This document shows, in pieces, positions 11,148-22,216 of a DNA stretch of 64,000 bases (position 1 is its first letter; each line of letters opens with the position of its first letter). Position numbers and translations under genes: made by a program. This DNA is from Chromobotia macracanthus. Lineage: Eukaryota > Chordata > Actinopteri > Cypriniformes > Botiidae. Where the stretch lies: the NCBI GenBank assembly GCA_036877525.1, contig JAZGTH010000067.1, positions 6,204,501 to 6,268,500 of the forward strand. Direction: 5' to 3'. The notes beneath the pieces are model-generated. The model was not told the origin of the DNA. It saw nothing but the letters and a program-made list of their open reading frames with translations, and ran no database searches.

Positions 11148-14112
11148 TTATTCTGACAATATCTCCTCAAAATTTATGTCTGTTTTGGTTAAATCATCTG
11201 TAAAGTCTGTAGCAGACTCCACAGTTGTTTCTGACTCTGGAGCTGGATGGTTTTGCTCTGTAATCACAGCTACTGAAATGTCTTGTTGAGAAGGATGAGC
11301 ATCAGGGATTGAGACCAGCTCTTCTGAAGGCTTCTGTTGATCAGACAAAACAGGTTCTTCTGTAAATCTTTCAGATTTGACTGTAGATGAGGGACCGGAT
11401 TCAGCTGTAGTCAGGCTGCTGAGATCAGTGCAGAGATCCAGAACAGATGTCACAGGCTCCTTCTGGGGCAGAACAAACTCCAGGGGCTCCAGAACCATCT
11501 TCACATTGATGCAGCCAATGCTGCCGTACTTGTATACCTGGGCTGGAGGCACACCTGGAATCCAAATGAAAGATAAATCAAATATTACCCCCTTACAGAC
11601 ACAGGCGCTGATTTATTGTACTGCATAAATTAGAACAATAGTCATTAAATCTTCTATAAGAGAAGATTTACCTATACTTATTTACCTTAAACAATGGAAA
11701 AAACTAGTAAAACATGCTCACAATTTAACTAAAACGGGAGGGAATTAGCTCACGTATTAACATGCTCACGTATTAAATCTTGTAAACAAATTCTTAATTT
11801 GTGGTGAAAATATAATTTTTTCGCATATCCTGTATGGGGCTCTGTACCTCCTAAAATTTCAAAAACAAAATGAAACTGTGTTTCAACTCATTTTGCTTTT
11901 ATAAGGTGATATTGTAGGGTGGGATGTGTGTTCATTAATATTCTGTAGTTTACTGGTCTTTTTAAAAAACATTTTGATAATTTTGTCAGGGTTTACCCAA
12001 TATGAGAGCAATCTGAGCCGGAGGAAAAAGAACCTGTAGACATCGGTTGAGGAAAGGCACCATATCTTCAGCAAAGGTACTGCAGAACTGTACAAACAGC
12101 TCTCGTTCTCGACTACTGAAGGCTGATTCCTCAGCTCTGTGGAAAACCAGGATCAGCTTGGTCACCTATAGATAGAAATATAATTAAGCAGAAAACGTCG
12201 AACTTTATATCAATGAAACTTGACATCAAGGAAAGAAAATTTGATATTCAGCAATTGTTTGAACAGAAATGTTATGATTCTAATGTATTCAACCTCAATT
12301 TACCCTAAAATTTTAAAGAACATGAGCTAAATGCACTAACCAACCAGAAAAAATAAAGTAACAACATTTCTCTATCAAAAACCACATGTACCTTGATAAG
12401 AGCTTCCTCTACACATCTGCTAACTTCCTGGGCAAGTCCAATAGGGCAGCACAGTCTTAAGTCATTGAAGGCTGTTAAGACATTATTCAGGAAGCAGGCG
12501 AGAGGCGGGAAGTCCAGCAGTGCCATGGGGGGCTGCAGTGTGCCCGGCTGTGTGCTCGGAGCCACCGGCGGAATGGTGCTTCCAAGTATCGATGGGAAAG
12601 AAATCAGAGTGTACAAGTTCATATCCTCTTGGAACTTGTCCAAAGCTTCCTGGATAGCTTGGCGGAATGTGTCCATGGCAACCTGCTGAAATATAGGAGC
12701 AAGCTGGCCTCGGAAATCCGCCCCGACCCGGCTGAAGGAAAGGCCGAAATACATACACTGGCCAAGAAGAGAATCCAGGCGACTTCCCACCCCACGCTGG
12801 AGATCTCGGTCTAGGGTCTCCAAAAACTGTGCAGTCTGTTGCACCACCCAGCCGTGAAAGATGGCACTCTCGTTCAGCATGTGACCACCAAGGGGCACCA
12901 GCGGGTCCTCATCGGAGAAGATGGCACGATACTGGGTGATGATGTCGAAGAGATGCACGCGACAGGTTTCAATGGTTTTAGTGATGTGGAAATAAGGGTC
13001 GTCTTCCGGTATGGCAGCGAGGATGGATCGCAGCCAGCTCCCACGGGCTTGAAGGAACTTCACACGGAGCTCGGCTTCGGTGAAGACATCCATTCTGCGC
13101 AGGTAACCGATCACACGCAGGCACACCGGGAGCTGCGAGTTGCTGCGCAGTTGCTGGAGAAGCTGGTTCAGCATAAGCTGAGCTGACAGTCGAACCTCGT
13201 GCACAATTCCCTAAACATTCCACACAAACATGGAATTTATTTATAACAAATTGGGAACAGCATTGTATCTTAGTTAAAACAATGGCAGTTCGTGCACTTT
13301 CTTTTTAGGATTTAATTGAACCTATAAACTGCCATGTATCAGCCACTAGAATATATAAGACTATTATAATAAAAGCATTATTATAAGAACGCTATTATCG
13401 CCCTCATTGTCACCTGTATGACAGGCAGGGATGAATGTTTTTTCTCCAGTCTCTTCACGTAAGCTGCCAGCTCCAGCGCCTCTTCGTAATACCCGTTGCG
13501 AACACACGTATCCATCAGCTGAGGGATCTCAAGGATCTCGAGGATCTCAGTGTGTCGATTCAGCGTCAGGCTGTTCATACGTCTGCTGACGCTGATCTCT
13601 TCCGCTGCTTTAATAAAACCCCTGCAAACACGCAAACCCAAACAAAAGGGTTACTTTGTCCTTAATGCATTCATAAGAATGAATGAATGAATGAATGAAT
13701 CAATCAATGGCCGTTTTGGTTTGACTTGATTTCGATATGTCCGTCCATCCATCCATCCATTTTGATTAGTGTCCGGCACATACCTGCATTTCTCTCCAAA
13801 GCTGGGCAGTTTGTGCAGTAGTTTCGAGACGCTGTTCTCCACTTTGCTGAAGTCTGTGTAGATCTGCTGTGTGCAGTCGGCGGTCCTGATGAAGGTCTTG
13901 TAGTTGCTGAAGGCCAGCTCTCGGGTCTGCTGCAGGATCTGAGCTCTCTCCTCCGACAGACGCTCGGGCTCTCGGGTTAACTTCTCAACACCATACGAAC
14001 TCAACTCCGACAAATAGGCCGCGAAGTCTGGATTCTCTCTCCAGTTTTCTGGAAAGCTGTCTTTAAAAATCGAGGCCAGGATACTCTCGTCTTCCACGTC
14101 AACGGCAGCCAT
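11148..14112 (-). CDS. cog8: COG8, conserved oligomeric Golgi complex subunit 8
   Basis: COG8 is a lobe B subunit of the COG tether that handles retrograde intra-Golgi vesicles and thereby glycosylation. Five coding exons: 13784-14112, 13414-13621, 12392-13210, 11997-12165, 11148-11554. They sum to 1932 nt, in phase throughout, giving 643 residues (human COG8 is slightly shorter, about 612). Diagnostic segments are [80 protein letters not shown] and [20 protein letters not shown]. The C-terminal exon is acidic and poorly conserved (ends INFEEILSE), as in other vertebrates. The protein is helical with no signal peptide. AATAAA overlaps the stop codon; a second candidate on the minus strand is at 10542-10547. 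Intron 1 holds short (GAAT)n and (CATC)n runs. It is head to head with nip7. Confidence 0.96.
13678..13762. repeat. Microsatellites in cog8 intron 1
   Basis: A (GAAT)n run starts at 13678 and a (CCAT)n run covers about 13742-13761. Both are intronic and have no coding effect. Confidence 0.85.
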
Positions 14113-14248
14113 GATTGAAAGTGTCCATTCGAAAATATACAGAAAACTTTATTTAAAAATGGACGTCGTAAGGGCGCGACGAGGCGATCGCTTCACACGT
14201 GGGTTGCAGTGTTTTCGGAGGAGAAGATATTGAAATATTGTGATAATA
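14113..14248. promoter_or_regulatory. Bidirectional promoter between cog8 and nip7
   Basis: The 136 bp between divergent start codons contain a CG-rich block GGGCGCGACGAGGCGATCGC, an E-box CACGTG near 14196 and a GACGTC core near 14162. No TATA box was seen. COG8 and NIP7 are also adjacent and divergent in mammals (16q22.1 in human), so this is probably an ancient shared promoter. Motif function is inferred. Confidence 0.75.
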
Positions 14249-16053
14249 ATGCGTCCTTTAACGGATGACGAAACGAAAACGATGTTTGAAAAGCTTTCTA
14301 AGTAGTAAGTAGCAATTTCCAAATGATTTCAACAGTTCCTGAAGCTCAGTTGGTAAAGCATTGCATTAGCAGGGCAAAAATTGTGGCTTCGATTCCCATG
14401 GTACACATACTGTTAAATGTATAGCTTGAATGCACTGTAATCGCTTTGAATGAAAGAGTAAAATAAATAAATGTCGTTAACAAAAGTTTATATATATATG
14501 TATATTATATGTATATTGTAATTCATCTTGTATGCTTGTTTGTAGCATTGGGGAAAATATCAAACTTCTGGTTGATCGGCCTGATGGAACTTACTGTTTC
14601 AGACTTCACAATGATCGAGTATATTATATGAGGTAAAGCAGTCACGTTATTGTACTAGTTTTATATTAATTGTGAATGAAAGACTCCATAAAACTTCAAA
14701 AATACACTAGCATATTGATAGCATCAAAGTGACCAAGGCTGTATAAAAACCCACAAAACTCAAATCAAAAACTTGGATTTAATGGGGTCTTCAGTGATTT
14801 AATATAATGCTAATATTAATGTAATGTAAATATGCATAGTAGTCTTGATTTTATATTTCATATTTTAATTCAAGTGAGAAAATCCTGAAGCTGGCTACAA
14901 ATATCTCCCGAGATAAACTGGTATCAGTTGGTACATGTTTTGGAAAGTTCACGAAGACACAAAAGTTCCGTCTGCACGTCACAGCTCTGGATTTTCTCGC
15001 ACCATATGCCAAGGTAAACAGACATTGATGTTTCTTGAAACTGCAAATTAAAACCGCAAATGCAATAACTTCAAAATGTAATGCACCCTGTGTATGCAAT
15101 TATAGTTTAAAGTGTGGGTGAAGCCTGGGACAGAGCAGTCATTCCTCTATGGCAACCACATCATGAAGTCTGGCTTGGGGCGAATCACTGAAAACACAGC
15201 GCAGTATCAAGGAGTGGTTGTGTATTCAATGGCAGATGTACCGCTGGTAAGACTACAGTTGCACTGATTTGAGTTGCTTCATGTTTTTTGGCCTGCATAG
15301 GTTGTAGGATTGTATATAAGTCTTTTAAATGCTGTACCTAATGGCTTTGGATAAGTACAGGCTCCAGTTAGTTCAAGGGAGAGTTTAGAACAAGAATGTT
15401 AAAACACACGACAATCCTCTTGTTTTTGTTTAATTGTGCTGCATTAATTGTTGGTAATATTGTTTAGTTTTTAGCTAATGGCATTGTAAGTGTCGTGTAA
15501 TGTGTTCTGAATAGTTTTTAGGTATAGTAGTTCAGGAAGAAAAAAGAACAGAAATTGTATTTAAAACTTTATTAAATCTGTAATCCGTAATTTTTTATTG
15601 GTAAAAATAAAACATTGGGAAAGTACATTTCCCAGGTCAGGTCTGATTTCATGGGAAATGTGCATCTGTATACAGAAAGATGATGATCCGGCTACTATAT
15701 CACAAGTCTGGGTACTGGGTAGATGATGCAGCGTTTGTGGCCTGTTGTTACAGAAGTTGATTAAAATCTAAACTTGTCATCCAGTTAAGAAAATAACTCC
15801 TCCTATTCCCAGCAATGTTATGTTTTAAACAGAGATGGCAGTAGAGAAGCAAAGGATACGATTGCAGCTTTAATATCTTTTATCACTCACGTTTTTTGGT
15901 GCACTCAATGACTCATTCTCAATCTCATTCTAGGGCTTTGGGGTCGCAGCAAAGACCACACAGGAGTGCCGTAAGGTTGATCCCATGTCCATCGTAGTGT
16001 TTCATCAGGCTGATGTTGGAGAATACATCAGAAGCGAGGACACGCTCACATAA
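14249..16053 (+). CDS. nip7: NIP7, 60S ribosome biogenesis factor, with one-base frameshift in exon 2
   Basis: NIP7 is a PUA-domain nucleolar protein needed for 27S/60S pre-rRNA processing and 60S assembly. Exons: 14249-14304, 14546-14633, 14875-15013, 15106-15246, 15934-16053. The product, read exon by exon, is [19 protein letters not shown], an exon 2 part containing [12 protein letters not shown] and [13 protein letters not shown], then [37 protein letters not shown] and [19 protein letters not shown], ending YIRSEDTLT. The exons total 544 nt, one more than the 543 needed for a 180-residue protein, exactly the human length. The extra base is a C in a CCC run at about 14579-14582, after LLVDR; it puts a TGA in frame at once. 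Everything else, including all splice phases, is intact, so assembly error is the likely cause. A SINE lies in intron 1. Confidence 0.93.
14335..14466 (+). repeat. tRNA-derived SINE with L2-type tail (nip7 intron 1)
   Basis: It reads CCTGAAGCTCAGTTGGTAAA, then GCTTCGATTCCCATGG, ATGTATAGCTTGAATGCACT and a decayed tail TAATCGCTTTGAATGAAAG. Same family as 4546-4675, in the same orientation as nip7. Confidence 0.85.
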
Positions 16054-19000
16054 TGCAAACAAAATCATGATGGACAATTCAGGACATTCTTTACCACACA
16101 TTTAACAGGAGTGACCAATGCAAAAGGAGGAAAAAGTCATCATTTCTAATCATTGACCCCATTTTTGACAGATTGTCACAAATTGTTCAAACCTATCATC
16201 TAGTTGTATGACCTTTAATTGACCTTTTCTATATTAAGAGACAACAATTAAATTGAGCTTTGAGATTGTGAAATTAATTTTTTTTTTATTCTAAGCCATG
16301 TGAATTTGTGAATGGTATCAAACAAAACACAATGCTTTTTAAATTGCTGTCTCTTTAAAGTGATAGAAACGAGAATCTAGTTGTAGTGAATGACTGGAAA
16401 TGTCAGGGAAATAATTTTCAAAAGGTTGCAATAGCTTTTAAATCTAATGACTTTATTATGTAAAAGAGCTTTACATAAGAAAGGACATCACAATTTTATG
16501 ATACTTGTTGAAAGTTTTAGAACAGTATTTGTTTACACATTACAGACATAATTGTATAATCATTGCTTTTGGCTGTAAACCAATCAGGTCAAGTCATTTA
16601 CCACATTTCCAGGTGACTACGCAGCACTAAAATGATCCATTATGCAGTAAAGTTTCCAGATTTTGTTGACAGTATTATGGCTGCATGTGTCATACGATCA
16701 TGAAATTACACATCTGATGACATGCAACAATAATCCTTACTGTTATTCCTTAGACATTTATTGAGGAAATTTCAAAGCAAAACTCTCTGCTTTTACAATC
16801 AGTTTTACAGTCAAGTAAAATTACGAGTCTAAGTCTATTTTTAAAACAAAACTGAGGTCAGTTCAAATACTGTTGTAGTACAATAGCACATTATGCATAA
16901 CAGACGTCTGATGCAAATTATCATCTAATGCAAAAAAACACAACAATAAACAAAAGAATTGTCTCTCATGTCCAAAAACAAGGTATGAAAAGCATGAGAT
17001 ACATTCTTCGTGATGTGCTGATGAAAGACATCTCATCAAATGACATCGTTTTCAGGGATTGCATTATTGTTCATATATTCCCTTTACAGAAAATGATCTC
17101 TGCATTCCTCTGAGTTTTTTATTAGCAGTCATACTAGCTTTACCTTCATAGTAATGAGATCTCTTTAGGGAATGTGTACAGGGATTCATTGTTATTTGTA
17201 AAAATAAATAACATTGGCACACAAAAATCATTTTAATACAAATAAAATGCTGGAAATGCATTGATATCCATGGTGGAGTAACAATTTAAGTTTAACAAGT
17301 TCTGTTTAATTTGATCTATAATCATGTATCTGGCATTACAAATACATAACACTCAATTGTAAGCTCTGGTTCAAAATGTCTACTCATTTTGAGCATCACC
17401 GTTAAAATGCATTTAGTTCTATCGTCTATGGAAAAAAACTGACTGGCTGTGACAAATTAAAGCCTGAAAACACGTGACAGTATTGTAAACATTCGCAACT
17501 GTTAATACACGTTTCTTTGCCTGTTAAAATGGAGTGAAAAACCAATCTACCAATACCTTCTGAACTTCTGAATTCTCATGCATGGACATTATTTTTGTTA
17601 ACTCTTATGGCAATTTTTGCTAAGAAACTTTAATACAGTCATCTCACAAAGCCAGTAAAAAGCAAATTTGTTTCAAGTTTCACACCAGAAGCAAAAGAAT
17701 GAAATACAACATTTTCCATTAAGAAAATGAAGTATGTGATTCAAAATGTTTTCAACCCTCATATCCTGCTGCCTGCTCTTCTGCAAAGTTCAGCTCCAAC
17801 CCCAACCAAACACACACTAACATTGTAACGGTTACCCTAACATTACAGGTGGGTTAGAATTAAACTGCAAAATGGTTTGACATCTGCTGTATGGAGAGCA
17901 GTAGTGAGAGGACAGAAACCTGTCTGTCTAAATCCTGGTCAGCAAAGTTGTGTAATGCCAGATGTGTGTCTGTTCTAAAATATTCAATTCTTTTCACATT
18001 ATGGCAATAAGAATGAGATTTTCCAGAAACATTTTCCAGAAGGAAAACTTAGTGGTCATCATAAAACGATTCTCTAAGCTAAGATAAAAGCAGCCCAACG
18101 ATATAAGTGATGACAAGAAAAACACGATTTGACAATATTATAAAACAAAAACATGATCAGTGAACTGTGCAGTGTGTTTGTTTTTCACAGGACGAGTATG
18201 AGAGTCTACATAATGGGACATCACCTTGTTTCTCTGCCCCGCTTTAAATGTTTTTAAATCGACACGTTGAGTTTTTGGCTCATGCGCATAGGACACATTT
18301 TAATTAGGTATGTCATAATGTGATTTGTCTTTATCTGATAGAACTGCCTGTGGTCAATGTAATAATTCTACAGTTACACTGTCCATTAATATAGCTAAGC
18401 ATTCTGTGGGACTGGCATTTATTTAAGACCACAGAATGAGGCTCTAATGATCTCTACAATACATGAAGACGCGATGATTTTAAAATGACTTCATCACATA
18501 GATAATGTGCTAAAGTTTGGATGAAAGCAGCTAAGATGCTAGCTGCAAGCTCATAATACCTAAGAAGGCAAATCTCAAGAAATGTCCAGGTTATATTTAA
18601 TCTCAAAATCACAATAAATAATAAATGAAAATCATATAAATGAGATAAACTATAGGTATCAAAGCCCAAATTTCAGGACCATTAAGATTTTTGGCATCCT
18701 GTCGTTCCTGTCATACCAGTCAAGCACTCTGTCCTGCCAAATTCTCATTACTGTAAATTAAAATGTACAGATGTTTAATTTAATATATATATATATATAT
18801 TAAATTATATATAATATATATAATAATAATATATAATAATATATATTATATATTGAATATATCAATATATCATTCTTTTCACATTGCAGTCAGGACTTGA
18901 CTACTGACCATTTTCGTATTGGGGAGATATACTTATCGTTATAAAAATTGTTAACAATGTAAAAAGTATCTTAATGGTCCTAAAACAGGATTTTCGTAGT

Positions 19001-19555
19001 TTCGTAGTTCGAAGTTAAAAATAATTTTTTTGTTCCTCTTTGATTTTGGGGTTAAACGTAACCATGACAACTTGAGTTTTCATGAGATTCACCTAATAAA
19101 CTTTCTTTTATGGCAAAACACATTTCAGTTTGGTTTATGATCTGTTTCTTTAAATAACCATCGCCTGATGTGTCACATAGTAGCTCTAGTTAAATGGCAA
19201 GATGTTCATAGAATGAATGGTGGATATTAACATCCTTCTAATGCTTTGTAATTTCCAAGTTTGTTTTGCTCTTTGAACAAAAAACAAATTGTCCACTAAA
19301 AAAAAAAAAAAAAAAAATCCATGTGCTCATTTATGGAGACATAACATGTATGATCCGCTTTACGAGGTAATAATGTGTGGACACAGAAAGGCTGGTCGAG
19401 TCGTAGCCTCAATGTTCCAGGGGCAACGTCAGTTCATTTATAGGTTTTCATGGTAGTACCTCCAAACCTGCAACAGCATTAAGGAAGAACTCCTGTGTCC
19501 TATGAGAGTGGGGTTACAGGCATACAAGCATGCCATTATAGACAGCATTCTTCGC
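16054..19555. other. Convergent spacer holding nip7 and zdhhc7 3' UTRs
   Basis: No coding exon was found in this 3.5 kb. It should contain the 3' UTR of nip7 (left) and the long 3' UTR of zdhhc7 (right, minus strand). Several minus-strand AATAAA candidates exist, for example around 17118-17123, but I cannot choose between them. An AT microsatellite lies at 18781-18860 and a poly(A) run of about 20 at 19298-19317. Confidence 0.6.
18781..18860. repeat. (TA)n-rich microsatellite
   Basis: A pure TATATA run passes into imperfect ATATAATAATATA. It lies within the nip7/zdhhc7 spacer. Confidence 0.9.
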
Positions 19556-22216
19556 TCAGACAGAAAACTCTGCCCCGCCTTTTAGAGCACGGACCATCAG
19601 CAGGCGCCGGAGGCGGAGTCCAGCAAAGGGGTTAAACCAGAGCAGAGAGGGTGGGCTGCCGAAAACAGCCTTCATCCCCTCCCATCGAACCTGCCTCTCC
19701 CACGTGGGCTTTTCATTCTTCAGCCTCTCAATCTCCTGTGTGAGTCAAGCAGGAAATGCAAAGTTACAGTGAAGACGGTCTGCAGGTTTCTACAGGACTC
19801 AAATACAGAACATCGGAAATTAAGGGTGGGAGAAAAAAACTGATTCTGTGTTTAAATAAGTACTGTTTGGTTACCATAGTACTTCAAGTATTCAAGTGTT
19901 CCACTTAAGAAAAAGTCATATAGATTTAGAATGACATGAGGGTGAGTAAATGATGGAAAAATGTTTCATTTTGGGGTGAACTATCCCTTTAAATCAGAGT
20001 AGGATCAGAGGAGTTCTTAAGGTTTGTGGTAAGTGTCAACTCACGGTCTCATCATTACAGATGGAGTGAATCTGAGTGCCAAACATCACAGCAGTGAAGG
20101 TGAGAAACAGCAGCGCTTCCAAACACAGGAAAATCAGGAGCATCACGGCCACAGGCGGAGAGAAATCACTGCACTCTGCAGCACAGAAAACACAGAGATC
20201 TTGATAAATACATATGCTGCAATCCAACATATTAGAACAATCAAACATATCTGATGTCAAAGCTTGAGCTCATGAGATGACATCATCTCTGCTGTTATGA
20301 AGTATAAGTCTCTCATTACTCACCGTTCCACTGGACTTTCACACAAGTGAAGAAGTGAAAGGCGCTGAGACAGAGCGCATGCAGAGAAATGGAGGCAATG
20401 TACATCTGAGAAGAACCCAAAAAACAATATCTCAATACATCTATAGGTATTAGTAAGCCTAGTATTAAAAGCCATTACATTTAAAATCTGCACTATGGAC
20501 AACACACAAGCATTTGGTTCCTTCTAAACCTCAAAATCTTGCAATATACCTATTCCTGTAACATTAACCAGGGTCGGTTTTATTATTGGTGTACTAAAAC
20601 AATAAGCAGTAACATTACACTGTAACATTACAATTATGAACAACAATACTTTATTAATAAAATATTCACTGGTGTAAATGTAGGTTGTTTATGGTTGGCA
20701 AAAGAATTCTATGAACAAATGTTTGTCACGGCTCATTCAGAGCACTAATCAACAAAACCTTCATAAGGATGACAATGTCATTGAAGAAGGTCAATAAGAA
20801 CACCAGAAAACTGATCTAAAAGCAGGTCAGTAATTCTATCAGAATATAATGTAAAGGAACACAGCAGTTTGGCAGAAACACAGTTTCTTACAGTAAATAG
20901 GACAAAGAATCGCTGGTTGTTCTCGCCCACACAGTTGTTGACCCACGGACAGTGATGATCCATCTTCCTGATGCATCTCTTACAGATACTAGAACAACAG
21001 AAGAGAGATTGAAAACATATGATAAACGTCCATGTAGTTAATACCTGCTAAATGCAAATGACGATGTACGATGTAGGCATTTACCCTGACATTTACTATG
21101 CAACCACCCCCCCAGTCTATCGAAACCATTTACTGATGCTAAGCTGCAAAATGAGCTATTTAGAAATCATCCTTGTATTGCAAGAAACATCAAATGACAC
21201 TCAAAGTTAACTTTTAAGGGGAAAAACCACTACAAAAGTCTAGTGCATAATACTTTTAAACCAAAATAAGTGGACAATATTCCAATATTTAATCACAAAA
21301 CCATTTGCTTCTCTTGTCTTGTTATAAGTTGTCACCTGCAGTGATGCGCTCGCTCTGGTTTAATGCTGCAGCATTTGGGACATTTGTAGATCACCTCCCC
21401 CGGCTTCAGCTGCAGACTCTCCATGTATTCTTTAGTGGCATTCCCTTTCGGAACAGCTCCCTGACAAACACAATTACCTTAATATAGGACTTTTTAACCA
21501 ATTTTTTTTAACCAAAAATTAAAGTTCCATTTTAAAATATGAATAATTAAAACAATGTACTTCAAAATATCAATATAAAAATATCGCAATTATGGAATTA
21601 TCGCAAATGTGCACATAGCACATAATGGTTTGCAATAACTGAATGATTTAACAAGATAATGATAATAAACACTTTCTCTTCCAAGAAAGAATGTGAAACA
21701 TGTATGTTGGTTACATAACTGCCAGTTTTAAAATATATTTTAATATCATTTAAACTGATTTTACAGCTTTTTAAAGCATTATCAATGCAGTATCGCATAC
21801 TGTATATTGCATTATATATATTGTTATTGCATATCACATTTTTCTTCAATGTTGTACAGCCCTGGAGTATAATTTCTAATAAAGAGCCAAAAAATAATCT
21901 AAAAAGCCTCATTGTCTTTCATACCGGATCTGTTAGCATGGTGCGCAGGTGTGATGCTAGCGCCAGAATGGCCAGGAAGTTGAAGGCCACGCCATTGATC
22001 AGAGAGTACCAGAAGCTCTTGGAGGGCAGCAAGCATCACAAAATTCACCACAAACTCAGCGTACATCACCAGAGACCATGTCATGAAGGCGCACACCATC
22101 CCACAACTGTCCTGGATGAACCAGACGCGGCCGGGCGCCACCTCCCCCTCCCCTCCTCCGTTGAGCAGAGGCTGGTGCTGCTCCACATCCCTCAACCGGT
22201 GTCCCGAAGACTGCAT
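19556..22216 (-). CDS. zdhhc7: ZDHHC7 palmitoyltransferase, with one-base frameshift in first coding exon
   Basis: ZDHHC7 is a Golgi S-palmitoyltransferase with four membrane segments; substrates of the mammalian enzyme include SNAP25, G-alpha subunits and steroid receptors. Coding exons: 21925-22216, 21336-21460, 20892-20988, 20324-20405, 20045-20175, 19556-19735. It starts [20 protein letters not shown]1/TM2 are in exon 1. The cysteine-rich domain ([25 protein letters not shown]) leads into the catalytic [22 protein letters not shown]3/TM4 follow, then the TTxE-like and PaCCT-type C-terminal region, ending KGGAEFSV as in mammals. Total 907 nt versus 906 expected (301 residues): exon 1 has one surplus base at about 22028-22033, just after the segment FVVNFVML, which shifts the frame through TM2. 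The product is otherwise intact. ZDHHC3 is the closest alternative; the MQ(P/S)SGHRLRDVE start favours ZDHHC7. Confidence 0.93.
20759..20815 (-). other. zdhhc7: Candidate in-frame cassette exon of zdhhc7
   Basis: Between the DHHC exon and the TM3 exon is a 57-nt segment flanked by a minus-strand acceptor (CTGCTTTTAG) and a GT donor. It is open in the zdhhc7 frame and would add 19 mostly hydrophobic residues reading [19 protein letters not shown] directly before [12 protein letters not shown]. Both flanking exon borders are phase 0, so it can be included or skipped without frame loss. No RNA evidence is available. Confidence 0.4.
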
